A stretch of 64,000 bases of DNA from Bacteroidota bacterium (GCA_024280155.1 JAJRQQ010000015.1:52883-116882), one strand, 5' to 3'; positions 24,301 through 36,897 are shown, numbered from the stretch's first letter. Translations and numbers: made by a program. The notes: generated by a model not told the origin, from the letters alone.

Positions 24301-27300
24301 TTATTCAACGATTTGAGCGTCTTCCGCTTTGTCTGTTAATTCTTTTAATTCATCTTTAGACCCAACTAACATTTTTTGGAATTGTCTAAAACCTGTTCCT
24401 GCTGGAATTAAATGTCCAACAATTACATTTTCTTTCAATCCTAATAAATGATCTTCTTTACCAGCTATAGCAGCTTCATTTAAAACTTTTGTAGTTTCTT
24501 GGAAAGAAGCAGCCGAAATAAATGATTTCGTTTGAAGTGATGATCTAGTAATCCCTTGCAACATAGGTGTAGAAGTTGCAGGTATCGCTTCTCTAGCTTC
24601 AATTATTTTTTTATCAGCTCTTTTTAACTGTGAATTTTCATCTCTTAATTTACGAGCAGATACAATCTGACCAGCTTTAATTTCATCAGAACCTCCAGCG
24701 TCAGTTACTACCATCATTCCATAAATCGCATCATTTTCTTCAATAATATCTGATTTATGAACAGCCTTACCTTCTAAGAATCGAGTATCTCCAGAATCTA
24801 ATATTTGAGCTTTCAACATCATTTGGCGAACTAAAACTTCAAAATGTTTATCATTAATTTTCACTCCTTGAAGTCGATAAACTTCTTGGATTTCATTCAC
24901 AATATACTCTTGAACTTTAGTTGGTCCCTCAATATTAAGAATATCTTTAGGAGTAATTGCTCCAACAGACAAAGGTTGACCAGCTCTAACAAAATCATTT
25001 TCTTGAACTAGGATATGTTTCGATAATGGAACCAAGTACTTACGTACTTCACCTGTTTTAGAAGTGATTTGAATTTCTCGGTTACCACGTTTGATTTTAC
25101 CATATTCAGCTACACCGTCAATTTCAGAAACAACTGCTGGATTAGACGGATTACGTGCTTCGAAAAGTTCCGTTACACGAGGTAGACCACCGGTAATATC
25201 ACCCGACTTCCCAGCTTTACGAGGGATCTTCACTAAGATTTCACCACCATTCAACTTATCTCCTTCATTCACAGCAATATGAGCATCAACAGGTAAACTG
25301 TATTCTCTCAAAACCTCTTTAGACTTAGGATCTATAATATGTATCGAAGGATTCTTTTTCTTATCTCTAGATTCAGTAATTACTTTTTCAGTAAATCCAG
25401 TTTGCTCATCAACTTCTTCACGGAAAGTAATACCATTTATAACATTGTCAAAAACAACTTTACCTTTCACTTCAGAAATAATCACGGCATTATATGGATC
25501 CCATTTACAGATTACATCATCTTTTTTCAACTTCGCCTTATCCTCAACCAACATTTCTGATCCGTAAGGAATATTAGCAGTCATAGTAACTTCTCCTTTC
25601 GAATCAATTATTTTAACTTCAGCAGAACGTCCTAATACAACAACTGATTTTTTACCGTCTTGATCTTTACGTTCAATTGTTCTTAATTCATCGATTTCTA
25701 ATGTCCCATCTGTCTTAGATTTCAAATCAAACTCATCCGTAATGTTCGAAGCTGTACCACCAACGTGGAAAGTTCGAAGGGTTAACTGAGTACCTGGCTC
25801 ACCAATTGATTGAGCAGCTACAACACCAACTGCATCACCTATTTGAGCAGGTCGTTGAGTTGCAAGATTTAATCCATAACATTTCGAGCAGACACCTTTT
25901 TTCTTTTCACAAGTAAGAACTGAACGAATTTCAACTTCATCAATCCCAGCAGCTTCAATAGCATTCGCCATTGATTCTGTAATTAGAATTCCTTCTTCAA
26001 CAATTAGTTCATCCGTTTTCGGGTGTGTAATTGTCATTAAAGAAGTACGTCCAACAATCCTATCTTTCAATGATTCAATAATATCATCATTTTTCATTAA
26101 AGGAACGGCTATTAAACCTCTTAACGTACCACAATCAAAGTCATTCACGACTACATCTTGTGCAACATCAACCAAACGACGAGTAAGATAACCCGCATCG
26201 GCAGTTTTCAAGGCAGTATCGGCAAGACCTTTACGTGCACCGTGAGTAGATATAAAGTACTCAAGAATTGATAATCCCTCTTTAAAGTTTGACAAAATTG
26301 GATTCTCAATAATGTCTTGAGCAGAAGCTCCAGATTTCTGAGGCTTAGCCATTAATCCACGCATTCCAGACAACTGACGAATTTGTTCTTTCGAACCACG
26401 AGCTCCAGAATCATACATCATATAGATTGAATTGAAACCTTGCTGATCATTTTTCAATTGATCCATTAAAGTTTGTGTCAACCTAGAATTTGTATGTGGC
26501 CAAATATCAATAATCTGATTATAACGCTCATTGTTCGTGATTAGACCCATGTTATAGTTGTCCATTACTTCTTTCACATCAACCTCAGCTTTAGCAACCA
26601 ACGTAACTTTTTCTTTCGGGATAATAATATCCTCAAGATTGAAAGATAATCCATCGGTAAAGGCCATGGTATAACCCAAATCCTTAATTTCATCCAAGAA
26701 AGCAACAGAACGGGCTGTTCCACAAACTTTCAATACCTCACCAATCATATCACGAAGAGCTTTCTTCGTCATTACATCATTTATGTAACCAGCTTCAGCA
26801 GGAACTTTTTCATTAAAAATGATACGACCACAAGTAGTTTCAATCAATTGAAGAACATTTTCTCCATTTTCATCAGTATCGTAAGTTCTCACCTTAATAG
26901 CAGCATGGAGGTCTAATGCACCTTCATTGTATGCAATGATAACTTCTTCAGGAGAGTAGAATGTTCCACCTTCACCTTTTACAATATCATCTTTAGTACT
27001 TCTCTTTGGTTTCGTCAAATAATAAAGACCCAACACCATATCTTGAGAAGGTACAGCAATTGGAGCACCATTTGCTGGATTCAAAATGTTATGAGAAGCC
27101 AACATCAATAATTGAGCTTCCAAAATTGCAGCATTACCTAAAGGTAAGTGAACTGCCATTTGATCTCCATCAAAATCGGCATTAAATGCAGTAGTAACCA
27201 ATGGATGTAAACGAATTGCTTTTCCTTCAATTAATTTTGGTTGAAAAGCTTGAATTCCTAAACGGTGAAGAGTTGGAGCTCTATTCAAAAGAACAGGGTG

Positions 27301-28608
27301 CCCTCTTAATATATTTTCAAGAATATCCCAAACGATTGGTTCTTTCTTATCAATAATTTTTTTCGCAGACTTAACTGTTTTAACAACACCTCTTTCAATT
27401 AATTTTCGAATAATAAAAGGTTTGTATAATTCAGCTGCCATATCTTTTGGCAATCCACACTCATGCAATTTCAAATCTGGCCCTACAACAATTACAGAAC
27501 GAGCGGAATAATCAACACGTTTTCCTAATAAATTTTGACGGAAACGACCTTGTTTACCTTTTAATGAATCAGAAAGAGATTTTAAAGGTCGATTAGATTC
27601 TGTTTTAACAGCAGAAGATTTTCTAGAGTTGTCAAAAAGAGAATCTACAGACTCTTGAAGCATACGCTTCTCATTTCTTAAGATAACTTCAGGTGCTTTA
27701 ATTTCGATTAATCGTTTCAAACGATTGTTACGAATAATAACACGTCTATACAAATCATTTAAATCAGATGTAGCAAAACGTCCACCATCTAAAGGAACTA
27801 AAGGTCTTAGTTCTGGCGGAATAACTGGAACTACTTTTACAATCATCCATTCTGGTCTATTTTCAATTCTCGTTTGAGAATCTCTCATAGCTTCCACAAC
27901 TTGTAATCTTTTCAACGCTTCATTTTTACGTTGAACAGAAGTTTCAGTATTTGCTTTGTGTCTTAGATCATATGAAGTCTGCGTTAAATCCATCGTTTTA
28001 AGCAAATCATGCAATGCTTCAGCACCCATTTTTGCGATGAATTTATTTGGATCTGAATCCTCTAAGTATTGATTTTCCATAGGAATAGCATCTAGAATAT
28101 CTAAATACTCTTCTTCTGTAAGGAAGTCCAAGCGAGTTAATTCTTCTCCTTCGGCATCTTTTGCAATACCTGATTGAATTACAACATATCTTTCATAATA
28201 GATAATTTGATCCAATTTTTTAGTCGGTAAGCCTAAAAGGTAACCAATTTTATTTGGTAAAGATCTAAAGTACCAGATGTGAGCTACAGGAACAACCAAT
28301 GAAATATGTCCCATACGTTCACGACGTACTTTTTTCTCTGTAACCTCTACACCACAACGGTCACAAACGATTCCTTTGTATCGGATTCTTTTGTATTTTC
28401 CACAATGACACTCATAATCTTTTACCGGACCAAAAATTCTTTCACAAAACAAACCATCTCTTTCTGGTTTGTATGTACGATAATTAATCGTTTCCGGCTT
28501 GAGTACTTCACCACTTGATTGCTCAAGGATTGGTTCAGGTGACGCCAACGAAATTGTAATTTTGTTGAAAGTACTTTGTTTTTTTGATGTTTCTTTTCTG
28601 TAAGCCAT
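24301..28608 (-). CDS. rpoC: RNA polymerase beta' subunit
   Basis: 1435 residues, normal for Bacteroidota. The N-terminal zinc finger is [20 protein letters not shown], the active-site aspartate loop is NADFDGDQM, and the second zinc site is [13 protein letters not shown] near 880-890. The bridge and trigger regions ([22 protein letters not shown]) are intact. It lies 35 bases downstream of rpoB on the same transcript and is followed by an intrinsic terminator. Nothing unusual was seen. Confidence 0.98.
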   Translation of the reverse strand: MAYRKETSKKQSTFNKITISLASPEPILEQSSGEVLKPETINYRTYKPERDGLFCERIFGPVKDYECHCGKYKRIRYKGIVCDRCGVEVTEKKVRRERMGHISLVVPVAHIWYFRSLPNKIGYLLGLPTKKLDQIIYYERYVVIQSGIAKDAEGEELTRLDFLTEEEYLDILDAIPMENQYLEDSDPNKFIAKMGAEALHDLLKTMDLTQTSYDLRHKANTETSVQRKNEALKRLQVVEAMRDSQTRIENRPEWMIVKVVPVIPPELRPLVPLDGGRFATSDLNDLYRRVIIRNNRLKRLIEIKAPEVILRNEKRMLQESVDSLFDNSRKSSAVKTESNRPLKSLSDSLKGKQGRFRQNLLGKRVDYSARSVIVVGPDLKLHECGLPKDMAAELYKPFIIRKLIERGVVKTVKSAKKIIDKKEPIVWDILENILRGHPVLLNRAPTLHRLGIQAFQPKLIEGKAIRLHPLVTTAFNADFDGDQMAVHLPLGNAAILEAQLLMLASHNILNPANGAPIAVPSQDMVLGLYYLTKPKRSTKDDIVKGEGGTFYSPEEVIIAYNEGALDLHAAIKVRTYDTDENGENVLQLIETTCGRIIFNEKVPAEAGYINDVMTKKALRDMIGEVLKVCGTARSVAFLDEIKDLGYTMAFTDGLSFNLEDIIIPKEKVTLVAKAEVDVKEVMDNYNMGLITNNERYNQIIDIWPHTNSRLTQTLMDQLKNDQQGFNSIYMMYDSGARGSKEQIRQLSGMRGLMAKPQKSGASAQDIIENPILSNFKEGLSILEYFISTHGARKGLADTALKTADAGYLTRRLVDVAQDVVVNDFDCGTLRGLIAVPLMKNDDIIESLKDRIVGRTSLMTITHPKTDELIVEEGILITESMANAIEAAGIDEVEIRSVLTCEKKKGVCSKCYGLNLATQRPAQIGDAVGVVAAQSIGEPGTQLTLRTFHVGGTASNITDEFDLKSKTDGTLEIDELRTIERKDQDGKKSVVVLGRSAEVKIIDSKGEVTMTANIPYGSEMLVEDKAKLKKDDVICKWDPYNAVIISEVKGKVVFDNVINGITFREEVDEQTGFTEKVITESRDKKKNPSIHIIDPKSKEVLREYSLPVDAHIAVNEGDKLNGGEILVKIPRKAGKSGDITGGLPRVTELFEARNPSNPAVVSEIDGVAEYGKIKRGNREIQITSKTGEVRKYLVPLSKHILVQENDFVRAGQPLSVGAITPKDILNIEGPTKVQEYIVNEIQEVYRLQGVKINDKHFEVLVRQMMLKAQILDSGDTRFLEGKAVHKSDIIEENDAIYGMMVVTDAGGSDEIKAGQIVSARKLRDENSQLKRADKKIIEAREAIPATSTPMLQGITRSSLQTKSFISAASFQETTKVLNEAAIAGKEDHLLGLKENVIVGHLIPAGTGFRQFQKMLVGSKDELKELTDKAEDAQIVE

Positions 28609-28643
28609 AATATATTGCCTTATTTCTTTAATTCAAAATGCGA

Positions 28644-31600
28644 TTAATCCAATGTAATTTCAAGACATAAACCACGAAGTTCATGTAAAAGTACATTAAA
28701 CGATTCAGGTACTCCTGGTTTAGGAATGTTGTCCCCTTTAACAATCGCTTCATATGCTTTAGCACGTCCCATTACATCATCCGATTTAACGGTCAAGATT
28801 TCTTGAAGAATATTTGCTGCACCGAATGCTTCCAATGCCCAAACTTCCATTTCACCACATCTTTGTCCACCAAATTGGGCCTTACCACCTAACGGCTGTT
28901 GAGTAATCAACGAATAAGGTCCGATAGAACGAGCATGCATTTTATCATCAACCATGTGAGATAATTTCAACATGTAAATCACACCAACTGATGCTGTTTG
29001 GTCAAATCGAACGCCAGTTCCACCATCATATAAGTATGTCTTACCTGATTTTGGTACTCCAGCTTTTTCTGTCCATGCATCAATTTCAGTTGGATGTGCT
29101 CCGTCAAAAATTGGCGTAGCAAACTTAATTCCTAATTTTTCATCTGCCCAACCAAGAACAGTTTCATAGATTTGACCTAAGTTCATACGAGAAGGCACCC
29201 CTAACGGGTTCAGTACGATATCTACTGGTGTTCCATCTTCTAAGAATGGCATATCTTCTTGTCGAACAATGTTAGCAACAATACCTTTGTTACCATGTCG
29301 ACCGGCCATTTTATCACCAACTTTCAACTTACGTTTCTTAGCGATATAAATTTTAGCCATTTTGATAATTCCAGCAGGAAGTTCGTCACCAACAGAAATT
29401 TGAAATTTCTTACGTTTATAAGCTCCAAGTAAATCATTAGATTTTATATTGAAGTTATGAATAACTCGACCAATTAAAGTGTTAATCTCATCATTATTGA
29501 TCCAATTTGTAGGGTTAACGATAGAGAAATCGATAGCATTTAAGTTTCTTTGAGAAAACTTAGATCCTTTCTTAATGATTTCTTCTCTAAAGTTATTGAA
29601 TACCCCCATTGATTTGTTATCCTCAACAATTGCGAGAATTTTTTCAATCAATGTTTCTTTCAAAGCTGCAAATTCTTTTTCATATTCAGAATCTAACTTT
29701 TCAAGAATCGGTTTATCTTGAGCTTTCGATTTTCTATCTTTAACTGCTCTAGAAAATAGTTTTTTCTGAACAACAACACCTTTCAACGAAGGTCTTGCTT
29801 TTAAAGAAGCATCTTTTACATCTCCAGCTTTGTCACCAAAGATTGCTCTCAATAATTTTTCTTCTGGAGAAGGATCCGTTTCACCTTTAGGTGTGATTTT
29901 ACCAATCAAGATGTCTCCTTCTTTGATGTCTGCTCCAACTCTAATTAGACCATTTTCATCAAGATCTTTAGTAGACTCTTCACTAACATTAGGAATATCT
30001 GAAGTTAATTCTTCCATTCCTCTTTTAGTATCACGAACATCTACAGAATATTCATCAATGTGGATTGAAGTAAATACATCGTCACGCACAACACGCTCAG
30101 AAATTACAATCGCATCCTCAAAATTATATCCTTTCCATGGCATAAATGCCACTTTTAAGTTTTGACCAAGAGCTAATTCACCTTGCTGAGTTGCGTAACC
30201 TTCACAAAGAACTTGCCCTTCACAAACTTTATCACCTTTTTTGACAATTGGTTTCAAGTTAATACAAGTACCTTGATTTGTTTTAGCAAACTTAACCAGA
30301 GGATATGTTTTTGTTTCTCCATCGAAACTAACTAATTTATCTTCTTTCGTCCAATTGTATTTGATCGTGATTTTATTTGCATCAACATACTCAACTACAC
30401 CTTCACCTTCTGCATTAATTAAAACACGTGAATCCTTTGCGACTAACTCCTCAATTCCTGTTCCTACAATTGGAGAATTAGGTTTCAAAAGAGGTACTGC
30501 TTGTCGCTGCATATTTGATCCCATCAAAGCACGATTGGCATCATCGTGTTCTAAGAAAGGAATTGACGAGGCTGCAATAGAAGCAATTTGGTTAGCGCCT
30601 ACATCCATTAAAGTAATATCTGAAGGAACAACTACAGGGAATTCTCCTTGTTGTCTCGCTTTAACAACTTCAGTTAAGAAATTACCTTTTTCATCAACTT
30701 TAGCATTTGCTTGAGCAATCATCATTCCGCCTTCTTCTTCAGCAGAAAGGTAAATTGGATCTTTCGTAAATGAAACTTTACCTTTCGAAACTTCACGATA
30801 TGGAGTTTCAATAAAACCAAGTTTATTTACTTTTGCAAATACACATAAAGAGGAAATCAATCCAATGTTTGGTCCCTCAGGTGTTTCTATTGTACAAAGA
30901 CGACCGTAATGAGTATAGTGAACATCACGCACTTCGAAACCTGCTCTTTCTCTAGAAAGTCCACCAGGTCCTAGTGCTGATAATCTACGTTTGTGTGTTA
31001 CTTCAGACAATGGATTCGTTTGATCCATAAACTGAGATAATTGATTCGTTCCGAAGAAAGAATTAATTACAGAAGAAAGTGTTTTCGCATTAATCAAATC
31101 GATTGGTGTAAAAACCTCATTATCTCTAACATTCATTCTTTCACGAATCGTTCTCGCCATACGAGCAAGACCAACTCCAAATTGAGAATACAGTTGTTCT
31201 CCAACTGTTCTCACACGTCTATTAGACAAGTGATCAATATCATCAACCTCAGCTTTTGAGTTAATTAACTCGATAAGGTATTTGATAATCGAAATCATAT
31301 CAGGTTTTGTAAGAACGCGGGATGTTTCATCCATGTTTCCACCCAATTTTTTATTCATTCTAAAACGTCCTACTTCACCTAAATCATAACGAGTATCAGA
31401 AAAGAATAATTTTTCAAAAACTCCTTTTGCAGTATCATAATCTGGCGGCTCAGCGTTACGCAATTGACGATAGATATGTTCTACAGCTTCTTTTTCAGAA
31501 TTTGAAGTATCTTTTTGTAAAGTATTATAGATAATTGTAAAATCGGCACTATTTGCATCTTCTTTATGAAGGATAATAGTTTTCGAACCAGAATCGATAA

Positions 31601-32456
31601 TCAATTCGATATGTTCTTCTTCAAGAATAGTTTCACGATCAAGTAAAACTTCATTTCTTTCAATAGAAACAACTTCGCCAGTATCTTCATCAACAAAATC
31701 TTCTACCCATGATTTAAGTACCCTCGCCGCTAATTTACGTCCAAGTGCTTTTTTAAGGTTTGTTTTTGTTGCTTTCAACTCGTCAGCAAGATCAAATATT
31801 TCAAGAATATCTTTATCTGTTTCATATCCGATAGCACGGAAAAGAGTTGTAACCGGTAATTTTTTCTTACGATCGATATATGCATACATAACATTATTAA
31901 TGTCAGTTGCAAACTCAATCCAAGATCCTTTAAAAGGAATAACACGCGCAGAATATAATTTTGTACCATTCGCGTGACGACTTTGTCCAAAGAAAACACC
32001 AGGTGAACGGTGCAATTGAGAAACGATAACACGTTCTGCTCCGTTAACCACGAATGAACCTTTAGGAGTCATATATGGAATTGTTCCAAGATAAACATCT
32101 TGAACGATTGTTTCAAAATCCTCATGTTCAGGATCTGTACAATACAATTTTAGTTTTGCTTTAAGTGGGACACTATGTGTCAATCCTCTATCTATACATT
32201 CTTCAATGCTATATCGTGGAGGATCTACAAAGTAATCCAAGAATTCTAATACGAATTGATTTCTCGTATCAGTAATTGGAAAGTTTTCTGCGAAAACTTT
32301 AAATAACCCTTCGCTTTCTCTATTTTCAGGAGTTGTTTCAAGTTGAAAAAACTCTTGGAAAGACTTTAATTGAATATCCAAGAAATCTGGATATGCAAAT
32401 TGATTTTTGCTAGACGCAAAATTCACTCTTTTCGAAATACTGTTTGATGATGCCAA
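28644..32456 (-). CDS. rpoB: RNA polymerase beta subunit (probable TTG start)
   Basis: The catalytic beta subunit, 1270 residues from the chosen start. Family blocks include [42 protein letters not shown] (rifampicin region), and [21 protein letters not shown] near the C-terminus. The open frame runs on to 32531, but that part lies in the rplL-rpoB hairpin. No ATG occurs before the conserved RVNFAS, so the likely start is TTG at 32454-32456 ([11 protein letters not shown]), with AAAGG nine bases before it. The serine of the rifampicin loop and nearby residues look wild type. The rplL-rpoB hairpin may limit readthrough. Confidence 0.96.
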   Translation of the reverse strand: MASSNSISKRVNFASSKNQFAYPDFLDIQLKSFQEFFQLETTPENRESEGLFKVFAENFPITDTRNQFVLEFLDYFVDPPRYSIEECIDRGLTHSVPLKAKLKLYCTDPEHEDFETIVQDVYLGTIPYMTPKGSFVVNGAERVIVSQLHRSPGVFFGQSRHANGTKLYSARVIPFKGSWIEFATDINNVMYAYIDRKKKLPVTTLFRAIGYETDKDILEIFDLADELKATKTNLKKALGRKLAARVLKSWVEDFVDEDTGEVVSIERNEVLLDRETILEEEHIELIIDSGSKTIILHKEDANSADFTIIYNTLQKDTSNSEKEAVEHIYRQLRNAEPPDYDTAKGVFEKLFFSDTRYDLGEVGRFRMNKKLGGNMDETSRVLTKPDMISIIKYLIELINSKAEVDDIDHLSNRRVRTVGEQLYSQFGVGLARMARTIRERMNVRDNEVFTPIDLINAKTLSSVINSFFGTNQLSQFMDQTNPLSEVTHKRRLSALGPGGLSRERAGFEVRDVHYTHYGRLCTIETPEGPNIGLISSLCVFAKVNKLGFIETPYREVSKGKVSFTKDPIYLSAEEEGGMMIAQANAKVDEKGNFLTEVVKARQQGEFPVVVPSDITLMDVGANQIASIAASSIPFLEHDDANRALMGSNMQRQAVPLLKPNSPIVGTGIEELVAKDSRVLINAEGEGVVEYVDANKITIKYNWTKEDKLVSFDGETKTYPLVKFAKTNQGTCINLKPIVKKGDKVCEGQVLCEGYATQQGELALGQNLKVAFMPWKGYNFEDAIVISERVVRDDVFTSIHIDEYSVDVRDTKRGMEELTSDIPNVSEESTKDLDENGLIRVGADIKEGDILIGKITPKGETDPSPEEKLLRAIFGDKAGDVKDASLKARPSLKGVVVQKKLFSRAVKDRKSKAQDKPILEKLDSEYEKEFAALKETLIEKILAIVEDNKSMGVFNNFREEIIKKGSKFSQRNLNAIDFSIVNPTNWINNDEINTLIGRVIHNFNIKSNDLLGAYKRKKFQISVGDELPAGIIKMAKIYIAKKRKLKVGDKMAGRHGNKGIVANIVRQEDMPFLEDGTPVDIVLNPLGVPSRMNLGQIYETVLGWADEKLGIKFATPIFDGAHPTEIDAWTEKAGVPKSGKTYLYDGGTGVRFDQTASVGVIYMLKLSHMVDDKMHARSIGPYSLITQQPLGGKAQFGGQRCGEMEVWALEAFGAANILQEILTVKSDDVMGRAKAYEAIVKGDNIPKPGVPESFNVLLHELRGLCLEITLD

Positions 32457-32519
32457 AGCCAAACCTTTATTGGTGAATAAATATGTGCACAATGCACGTA
32501 ATGCAATTAAACAGGAATA

Positions 32520-32543
32520 GGCATCCGTCAAATGACGGATGCC
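32520..32543. promoter_or_regulatory. Hairpin between rplL and rpoB (attenuator or processing site)
   Basis: A perfect 11-bp stem, GGCATCCGTCA / TGACGGATGCC, with an AA loop. No T run follows on the minus strand, so it is not a strong terminator. It occupies the place of the known rplL-rpoB attenuator/RNase site in other bacteria, and could set the ratio of RNA polymerase to ribosomal proteins. Confidence 0.65.
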
Positions 32544-32565
32544 TTTCCATTAAATAGTATTGAGA

Positions 32566-32940
32566 TTATTTAACCTCAACCTCAGCTCCTGCTTCTTCTA
32601 AAGAAGTTTTAAGACCATCAGCTTCATCTTTTGATACAGCTGCTTTAATAGTTGTTGGTGCTTTGTCTACCATTTCTTTAGACTCTTTCAATCCTAAACC
32701 AGTCAATTCTTTAACCAATTTAACAACTGCAAGTTTAGATCCACCTGCCGCTTTAAGAATTACATCGAATTCTGTTTGCTCTTCAGCAGCTTCACCACCA
32801 CCGGCTCCACCAGCAGCAACAGCAACTGCAGCTGCAGCAGGTTCGATACCGTATTCATCTTTTAAGATTGTAGCTAGTTCATTAACATCTTTTACTGTAA
32901 GATTTACTAACTCTTCTGCCATTTTTTTCAAATCAGCCAT
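32566..32940 (-). CDS. rplL: Ribosomal protein L7/L12
   Basis: 124 residues. The N-terminal dimerisation helix ([23 protein letters not shown]), the alanine/glycine hinge ([17 protein letters not shown]) and the C-terminal factor-binding domain ([36 protein letters not shown]) are all present. It forms the ribosomal stalk with L10, encoded 36 bases upstream, and recruits GTPase factors. Normal in length and order. Confidence 0.97.
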   Translation of the reverse strand: MADLKKMAEELVNLTVKDVNELATILKDEYGIEPAAAAVAVAAGGAGGGEAAEEQTEFDVILKAAGGSKLAVVKLVKELTGLGLKESKEMVDKAPTTIKAAVSKDEADGLKTSLEEAGAEVEVK

Positions 32941-32976
32941 TGTATTTAATTTTAATTTAGTTCTAAATAATAATAA

Positions 32977-33498
32977 TTATGCTCTCTCTTCGAGCGTTTT
33001 AAGTAATCCAGCGATTGTACCGCCAGCACTTTTAAGTCCAGAAACAACGTTCTTAGCAGGACTTTGAAGTAATGTAATGATTTCTCCAACCAATTCTTCT
33101 TTACTTTTGATATCTGCAAGTAATTGTAATTGATCATCGCCAATATAAACACCTTCATCAATCCAAGCACCTTTAAGAATAGGCTTATCGTTTTTCTTAC
33201 GAAAATCTTTAATAAGTTTTGCTGGAACATTTCCTACTTCTGAAAACATGATAGATGTTGCACCAGAAAGAGTATCTTTCAAGTTACCAAAATCTTTATC
33301 TTCCACTTTATCCATTGCTTTAGCGAGTAAAGTATTCTTTACTACCCTTAAGCTAACGTTTGCTTTGAAAGCACGTCTTCTGAAGTTACTAATAACTTCA
33401 ACTGTTAATTCCGCTGTGTCTGCTAAATAGATGACATTGTTTCCCTTTAATTGTTCAACTAATTCATCTATATACTTTGCTTTTTCTTCTCTTGTCAT
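32977..33498 (-). CDS. rplJ: Ribosomal protein L10
   Basis: 173 residues with the usual start MTREEKAKYIDEL and conserved ANVSLRVVKNTLLAKAM and a C-terminal helix LLKTLEERA that binds L7/L12. It anchors the stalk to 23S rRNA. It follows rplA by 11 bases, so the long autoregulatory leader known from some bacteria has little room here; control may act further upstream. Confidence 0.97.
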   Translation of the reverse strand: MTREEKAKYIDELVEQLKGNNVIYLADTAELTVEVISNFRRRAFKANVSLRVVKNTLLAKAMDKVEDKDFGNLKDTLSGATSIMFSEVGNVPAKLIKDFRKKNDKPILKGAWIDEGVYIGDDQLQLLADIKSKEELVGEIITLLQSPAKNVVSGLKSAGGTIAGLLKTLEERA

Positions 33499-33509
33499 AT
33501 TCGTAAGTT

Positions 33510-34205
33510 TTAAGCAATTACAGACTTAGTATCAACCTGAATACTAGGACTCATAGTTGAACTGATGTAAATACTCTTAATGTAAGTACCTTTAGATGAA
33601 GACGGTTTTAATTTAACAATTGTTGACAATAGTTCATTTAAGTTATCTTCAATCTTACTTCCTTCGAAGCTTGATTTAGCAACCATTGCATGAATAATTC
33701 CATACTTGTCAACTTTAAAGTCAATCTTACCAGCTTTCACTTCAGTTACCGCTTTAGCGATATCCATTGTTACAGTACCTGTTTTTGGATTTGGCATTAA
33801 ACCTCTTGGCCCTAAAATACGACCTAAAGCACCAACTTTCCCCATAACTGCAGGCATTGTAATAATTACATCAATGTCTGTCCATCCACCTTTGATTTTT
33901 TGAATGTATTCATCCAAACCAACATAATCAGCTCCTGCTGCTTTTGCCTCTTCTTCCTTATCAGGAGTACAAAGTACAAGAACTTTCAAGTCCTTACCTG
34001 TACCATGAGGTAAAGCTACAACGCCTCTTACCATTTGGTTTGCTTTTCTCGGATCAACTCCAAGTCTTACACTCACATCAACAGATGCATCAAATTTAGT
34101 AGTTGAAACCTCCTTAACTAAGTTACATGCCTCTGTTCAGGAATAAGCTTTAGCTGAATCAATCTTCGCTAGAGCTTCTTTTCTCTTTTTAGATATTCTT
34201 CCCAT
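33510..34205 (-). pseudogene. rplA: Ribosomal protein L1 with an in-frame TGA at codon 23
   Basis: From the ATG the frame reads MGRISKKRKEALAKIDSAKAYS, then TGA, then [20 protein letters not shown] and the rest of L1 without a shift, 231 codons in total, the normal length. Relatives have leucine at this place, so TTA to TGA is a one-base change. L1 binds 23S rRNA at the stalk and represses its own operon. The only later start is a GTG at 34076, giving a 188-residue protein that lacks the first 43 residues. As rplA is strongly conserved, an error in the sequence is the leading explanation; the rest ([19 protein letters not shown]) is intact. Confidence 0.85.
34137..34139 (-). other. Premature TGA codon in rplA
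   Basis: The codons read GCT TAT TCC TGA ACA GAG GCA. L1 sequence is conserved on both sides in the same frame. TGA serves as an ordinary stop elsewhere in the window (for instance at the end of some genes), so reassignment is unlikely. Confidence 0.82.
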
Positions 34206-34216
34206 TACATCAACAA

Positions 34217-34663
34217 TTAATTAGTTTTTGGTGCTTCACCACCTTTTACTATAACTCCCATACTTCTTGCTGTTCCTGCTATCATCATCATTGCTGAATC
34301 AACAGTAAAACAATTCATATCTTGCAACTTATCTTCAGCTATGACACGAATTTTATCCCAAGAAATAGTTCCTACTTTTAAACGATTAGGTTCAGATGAT
34401 CCTTTCTTAAGTTTAATTTGTTCCATAATCTGCATTGCTGCTGGTGGAGTTTTTATTACAAAATCAAACGATTTATCACTATAAACAGTGATTACTGCTG
34501 GTAAAACCTTTCCTGCTTTGTCTTGCGTACGCGCATTAAACTGCTTGCAAAACTCCATAATGTTAACCCCTTTTGCACCAAGTGCGGGACCAACTGGAGG
34601 AGCTGGATTGGCTGCACCACCTCTGATCTGTAATTTGATCAAACCTGCTACTTCTTTAGCCAT
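34217..34663 (-). CDS. rplK: Ribosomal protein L11
   Basis: 148 residues with the L11 N-terminal motif [37 protein letters not shown] and the C-terminal rRNA-binding part [26 protein letters not shown]. It forms the GTPase-associated centre and is part of the stringent response sensor. It is 11 bases upstream of rplA and 84 bases after nusG. Normal length. Confidence 0.97.
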   Translation of the reverse strand: MAKEVAGLIKLQIRGGAANPAPPVGPALGAKGVNIMEFCKQFNARTQDKAGKVLPAVITVYSDKSFDFVIKTPPAAMQIMEQIKLKKGSSEPNRLKVGTISWDKIRVIAEDKLQDMNCFTVDSAMMMIAGTARSMGVIVKGGEAPKTN

Positions 34664-34747
34664 TTGTTATTTAAATTATGTAGTCAAACATGATTACTTA
34701 CAGGAAGCTTTAATTGCTTTCATCACTCCTACGGTTAATATACACTT

Positions 34748-35296
34748 TTATTCTTTTTCTACCTGCATGTAGTTTAACTCAAGCAAGTTTTTTCTTCCAA
34801 AAATTTTCACCATCACTTTCAGTTTCTTTTTCTCTTCATTGATTTCATCAATTGTACCACTGAAATTATTGAATGGCCCATCTACTACCTTAACAGGTTC
34901 ACCAACAGTAAAAGGAATTCTCATTTCTTCTTCTGCTTCTGAAAGTTCATCTACTTGACCTAATATTCGGTTCACCTCAGCCATTCTCATTGGAGAAGGA
35001 GCGCCACCTTTTTCGTTACCAAGAAATCCCATAACATTAGGAACACTTCTAATCACGTGAGGAACTTCTCCTTCAAGAGCAGCTTCAACGATGATGTAAC
35101 CAGGTAAAAAAGTTTTATCTCTACTTACTTTTTTACCTTTTTTGATTTGGTAAACTTTTTCAGTAGGTATTAAAATCTGACCGACAAAATCATTTAATTT
35201 CAATCTAGAGATTTCCATTTCTAGATATTCCTTAATTTTATTTTCCTTACCCGTGATAACACGAACAACATAAAATCTTTTTTTAATTTCTGCCAT
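34748..35296 (-). CDS. nusG: Transcription termination/antitermination protein NusG
   Basis: 182 residues. The NGN domain (FYVVRVITGKENKIKEYLEMEI, PGYIIVEAALEGEVPHVIRSVPNVMGFLG) binds RNA polymerase, and the C-terminal KOW domain (FTVGEPVKVVDGPFNNFSGTIDEIN) contacts Rho or ribosomal protein S10. It lies eight bases after secE, in the standard secE-nusG-rplK order. Confidence 0.97.
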   Translation of the reverse strand: MAEIKKRFYVVRVITGKENKIKEYLEMEISRLKLNDFVGQILIPTEKVYQIKKGKKVSRDKTFLPGYIIVEAALEGEVPHVIRSVPNVMGFLGNEKGGAPSPMRMAEVNRILGQVDELSEAEEEMRIPFTVGEPVKVVDGPFNNFSGTIDEINEEKKKLKVMVKIFGRKNLLELNYMQVEKE

Positions 35297-35304
35297 GGCT
35301 TTAA

Positions 35305-35526
35305 TTAAAATGTTTTATAAATAAAACCTAACAATCCTTTCCACACTGTATCTTTTCCGCCATTAATACCGAAGGCAAAATCCATAACAAAGATCGTAAT
35401 TGCTATAAGCACAGAAGCAACAACGACTATTATCGTGTTACTCTGTAATTCTTTCCATGTTGGCCATGTAACTCGGTGTACCATTTCTGTTACAGTCTCG
35501 TTAATGTATTCTTTTACTTTTGACAT
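35305..35526 (-). CDS. secE: Preprotein translocase subunit SecE
   Basis: 73 residues with one transmembrane helix (about 30-50) preceded by the amphipathic HRVTWPTWKELQSNT segment that is the SecE signature. It stabilises SecY in the translocon. It starts 13 bases after the 3' end of tRNA-Trp and overlaps nothing; the tRNA-secE-nusG order is typical. Confidence 0.95.
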   Translation of the reverse strand: MSKVKEYINETVTEMVHRVTWPTWKELQSNTIIVVVASVLIAITIFVMDFAFGINGGKDTVWKGLLGFIYKTF

Positions 35527-35539
35527 TTCTTTACTTTAG

Positions 35540-35612
35540 CACGGGCGGTAGGATTCGAACCCACGACCAATGGTTTTGGAGACCACTACTCTACCAGCTG
35601 AGCTACACCCGT
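35540..35612 (-). tRNA. tRNA-Trp (CCA)
   Basis: 73 bases with a complete cloverleaf: acceptor ACGGGTG/CGCCCGT, D-arm GTAGCTCAGCTGGTAGAG, anticodon loop CTCCAAA giving CCA, T-arm with GGTTCGAATCC. Discriminator base G. The 3' CCA is not encoded. Confidence 0.97.
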
Positions 35613-35615
35613 ATA

Positions 35616-35640
35616 AAAAGGGGAGTAAAACTCCCCTTTT
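35616..35640 (-). terminator. Intrinsic terminator after tuf
   Basis: Stem AAAAGGGGAG / CTCCCCTTTT with loop TAAAA on the plus strand; on the minus strand the stem is followed by T-rich sequence. It separates tuf from the tRNA-Trp/secE transcript 19 bases after the tuf stop. Confidence 0.8.
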
Positions 35641-35658
35641 AATAATAATCTATTTCGA

Positions 35659-36846
35659 TTAAACTAGAATCTCAGTAACTTGTCCAGCTCCAACTGTTCT
35701 ACCACCTTCACGTATTGCGAAGCGTAAACCTTTGTGCATTGCAATTGCTACGATCAATTTAACTTTAATTGTAACATTGTCTCCAGGCATAACCATTTCG
35801 CGTCCATCTTCTAAGAAGATTTCACCTGTAACATCAGTTGTTCTGAAGTAAAACTGAGGACGATATTTATTATGGAAAGGAGTGTGACGACCACCTTCTT
35901 CTTTCTTCAATACATAAATCTCAGCTTTAAACTCGATATGAGGAGTAGTCTTACCTGGTTCACAGATAACCATTCCACGTTTGATGTCTGATTTCTCAAC
36001 ACCTCTTAATAAGATACCAACATTATCACCAGCCTCACCTCTATCTAAGATTTTACGGAACATTTCAACTCCAGTAACAGTAGAAGTTAACTTTTCAGCT
36101 CCCATCCCTAAGATATCAACAGGATCTCCTGTATTAATAACTCCTGTTTCGATACGTCCTGTAGCAACAGTACCACGACCAGTAATTGTAAATACATCTT
36201 CAACTGGCATTAAGAAAGGCTTATCAATATCTCTTGGAGGTAATTCAATCCAAGTATCAACAGCAGTCATTAATTCATTCACAGTAGCAACCCATTTTTC
36301 TTCACCGTTCAATGCACCTAATGCAGAACCAGCGATAACAGGAGTATTGTCACCATCGTAATCGTAGAAAGAAAGTAATTCTCTGATTTCCATGTCAACC
36401 AATTCGATCAACTCTTCATCATCTACCATATCTACTTTATTCATGAACACAACCATTCTTGGAACACCAACCTGACGTCCTAATAAGATATGCTCACGAG
36501 TTTGAGGCATTGGTCCATCTGTAGCAGCAACTACTAAGATTGCACCATCCATCTGTGCAGCACCAGTAACCATGTTCTTTACGTAATCCGCGTGACCTGG
36601 ACAGTCAACGTGAGCGTAATGACGATTTTCTGTAGCATACTCAATGTGAGATGTGTTAATTGTAATACCACGTTCTTTTTCTTCAGGTGCGTTGTCGATT
36701 GAAGAGAAATCGCGAGTTTCAGCCAATCCTTGCCCAGCTAGTACGCTAGAGATTGCAGCTGTTAATGTTGTTTTACCGTGATCGACGTGACCAATTGTAC
36801 CGATGTTAACGTGTGGTTTCGAACGGTCGAATGTTTCCTTAGCCAT
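35659..36846 (-). CDS. tuf: Elongation factor Tu
   Basis: 395 residues. The G-domain motifs are GHVDHGKTT (P-loop), the [13 protein letters not shown] switch, [12 protein letters not shown] and NKVD; domains II and III are intact, ending [14 protein letters not shown]. It brings aminoacyl-tRNA to the ribosome. It follows four tRNA genes, probably on the same transcript. Codon choice is strongly biased, as expected for a highly expressed gene. Confidence 0.98.
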   Translation of the reverse strand: MAKETFDRSKPHVNIGTIGHVDHGKTTLTAAISSVLAGQGLAETRDFSSIDNAPEEKERGITINTSHIEYATENRHYAHVDCPGHADYVKNMVTGAAQMDGAILVVAATDGPMPQTREHILLGRQVGVPRMVVFMNKVDMVDDEELIELVDMEIRELLSFYDYDGDNTPVIAGSALGALNGEEKWVATVNELMTAVDTWIELPPRDIDKPFLMPVEDVFTITGRGTVATGRIETGVINTGDPVDILGMGAEKLTSTVTGVEMFRKILDRGEAGDNVGILLRGVEKSDIKRGMVICEPGKTTPHIEFKAEIYVLKKEEGGRHTPFHNKYRPQFYFRTTDVTGEIFLEDGREMVMPGDNVTIKVKLIVAIAMHKGLRFAIREGGRTVGAGQVTEILV

Positions 36847-36897
36847 TGTGTTTGTGTTTTCTTGTTAAATAATAAACTTTTATATATGCAAAAATTC

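Noticed and set aside
34137..34139. Selenocysteine or stop-codon reassignment
   Set aside because: TGA, TAG and TAA all serve as ordinary stops in this window, three different codons are affected, and no SECIS-like context is apparent.
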